31,326 nucleotides of DNA from DUUI01 sp964345765 (GTDB lineage Bacteria; Bacillota_I; Bacilli_A; Erysipelotrichales; Erysipelotrichaceae): NCBI GenBank assembly GCA_964345765.1, contig CAYFSJ010000016.1, positions 1-31,326 on the forward strand, written 5' to 3'. The notes under the pieces are model-generated. The model was not told the origin of the DNA, searched no databases, and saw only the letters and a list, made by a program, of their open reading frames with translations. Numbering within the stretch: position 1 is the first letter of the stretch; the number at the start of each line of letters is the position of its first letter. Shown here piece by piece: positions 31,203 through 31,326 of the stretch. The translations under genes were made by a program, and so were the position numbers.

Positions 31203-31326
31203 CTATGGTCTCCTTTTAATAACAAACCAAATGATAAGTAACAACAGTAGTAGTAAACCACCAATCAATAGTGGATTACTCACGCTTAATTGGGATGAAC
31301 CTGTCATCAGTAAAAGTGCTGAATAT
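31203..31326 (-). CDS. C-terminus of a membrane-anchored or surface protein
   Basis: The partial frame ends ...SALLLMTGSSQLSVSN, then a 20-residue hydrophobic segment PLLIGGLLLLLLLIIWFVI, then KRRP and TAG at 31203-31205. The layout (a TG motif, a short polar stretch, hydrophobic helix, basic tail) resembles a sortase sorting signal, but the expected LPXTG reads LLMTG. One base change (CTG for CCG) would restore LPMTG. It may instead be the second half of a helical hairpin at the end of a transporter. The rest lies outside the window. Confidence 0.5.
   Translation of the reverse strand, partial: YSALLLMTGSSQLSVSNPLLIGGLLLLLLLIIWFVIKRRP

Overview
The window is an AT-rich, densely packed stretch of a bacterial chromosome. 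Code use fits genetic code 11: Maf, CoaD, the GNAT protein, PAP2 and the DUF4236 protein all end on TGA, and tryptophan is written TGG. The gene set fits a low-GC, mostly fermentative Bacillota from the Erysipelotrichia or the neighbourhood of the Mollicutes: class A sortase, FprA flavodiiron protein, intracellular GH13 alpha-amylase, CBS-less IMP dehydrogenase, PTS EIIB-like protein and CNNM/CorC proteins. I cannot name the species. A block of exactly 100 N (4132-4231) shows that the source is a draft or metagenome assembly. I see no phage, insertion sequence or CRISPR array.

Layout. 1-2634: guaB-guaA (GMP synthesis), minus strand; guaA lacks only its last base or so plus the stop. 2690-4001: a small pyrophosphatase-like gene and a divergent sortase. 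4000-6520: a DUF554 membrane gene cut by the assembly gap, an M20 amidohydrolase inactivated by two in-frame stops, and cysK. 6609-12617: two CNNM/CBS/CorC paralogues on opposite strands around a three-gene ABC-2 exporter. 12601-14550: an S9 peptidase. 14567-18524: fprA, a VTE5-VTE6-like fusion, and an SDR/VOC pair. 18603-23313: a tightly overlapped operon (metallophosphoesterase, membrane EIIB-like protein, degenerate flavoprotein, NYN-LOTUS protein, coaD, maf, GNAT) that ends in tRNA-Thr(GGT) and a terminator. 23415-24852: a DUF4236 protein and an HxlR regulator. 24851-30070: ppx-ppk, a barnase-like lipoprotein, barstar and amylase, all in one direction. 30136-31326: a PAP2 phosphatase, a histidine phosphatase, and the C-terminus of a surface or membrane protein.

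Themes. (1) Four genes (sortase, metallophosphoesterase, HxlR, PAP2) have a -10 box exactly 6 nt before an ATGAAA start and no Shine-Dalgarno, so their mRNAs are predicted to be leaderless; the other genes have clear GGAGG-type sites. (2) Stop codons are repeatedly built into terminator hairpins. (3) Several proteins are stripped-down versions of known families: IMPDH without CBS domains, a pyrophosphatase-like protein without the acidic triad, a disulfide-reductase-like protein without cysteines, a CNNM domain without its motifs, and a lone membrane-tethered EIIB. (4) A 24-codon leader ORF with a good ribosome site overlaps the start of the first CNNM/CorC gene. I see no single clearly new multi-gene system. 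The best leads are the leaderless promoter class, the leader ORF, the VTE5-VTE6 fusion, and the barnase/barstar pair next to polyphosphate genes.
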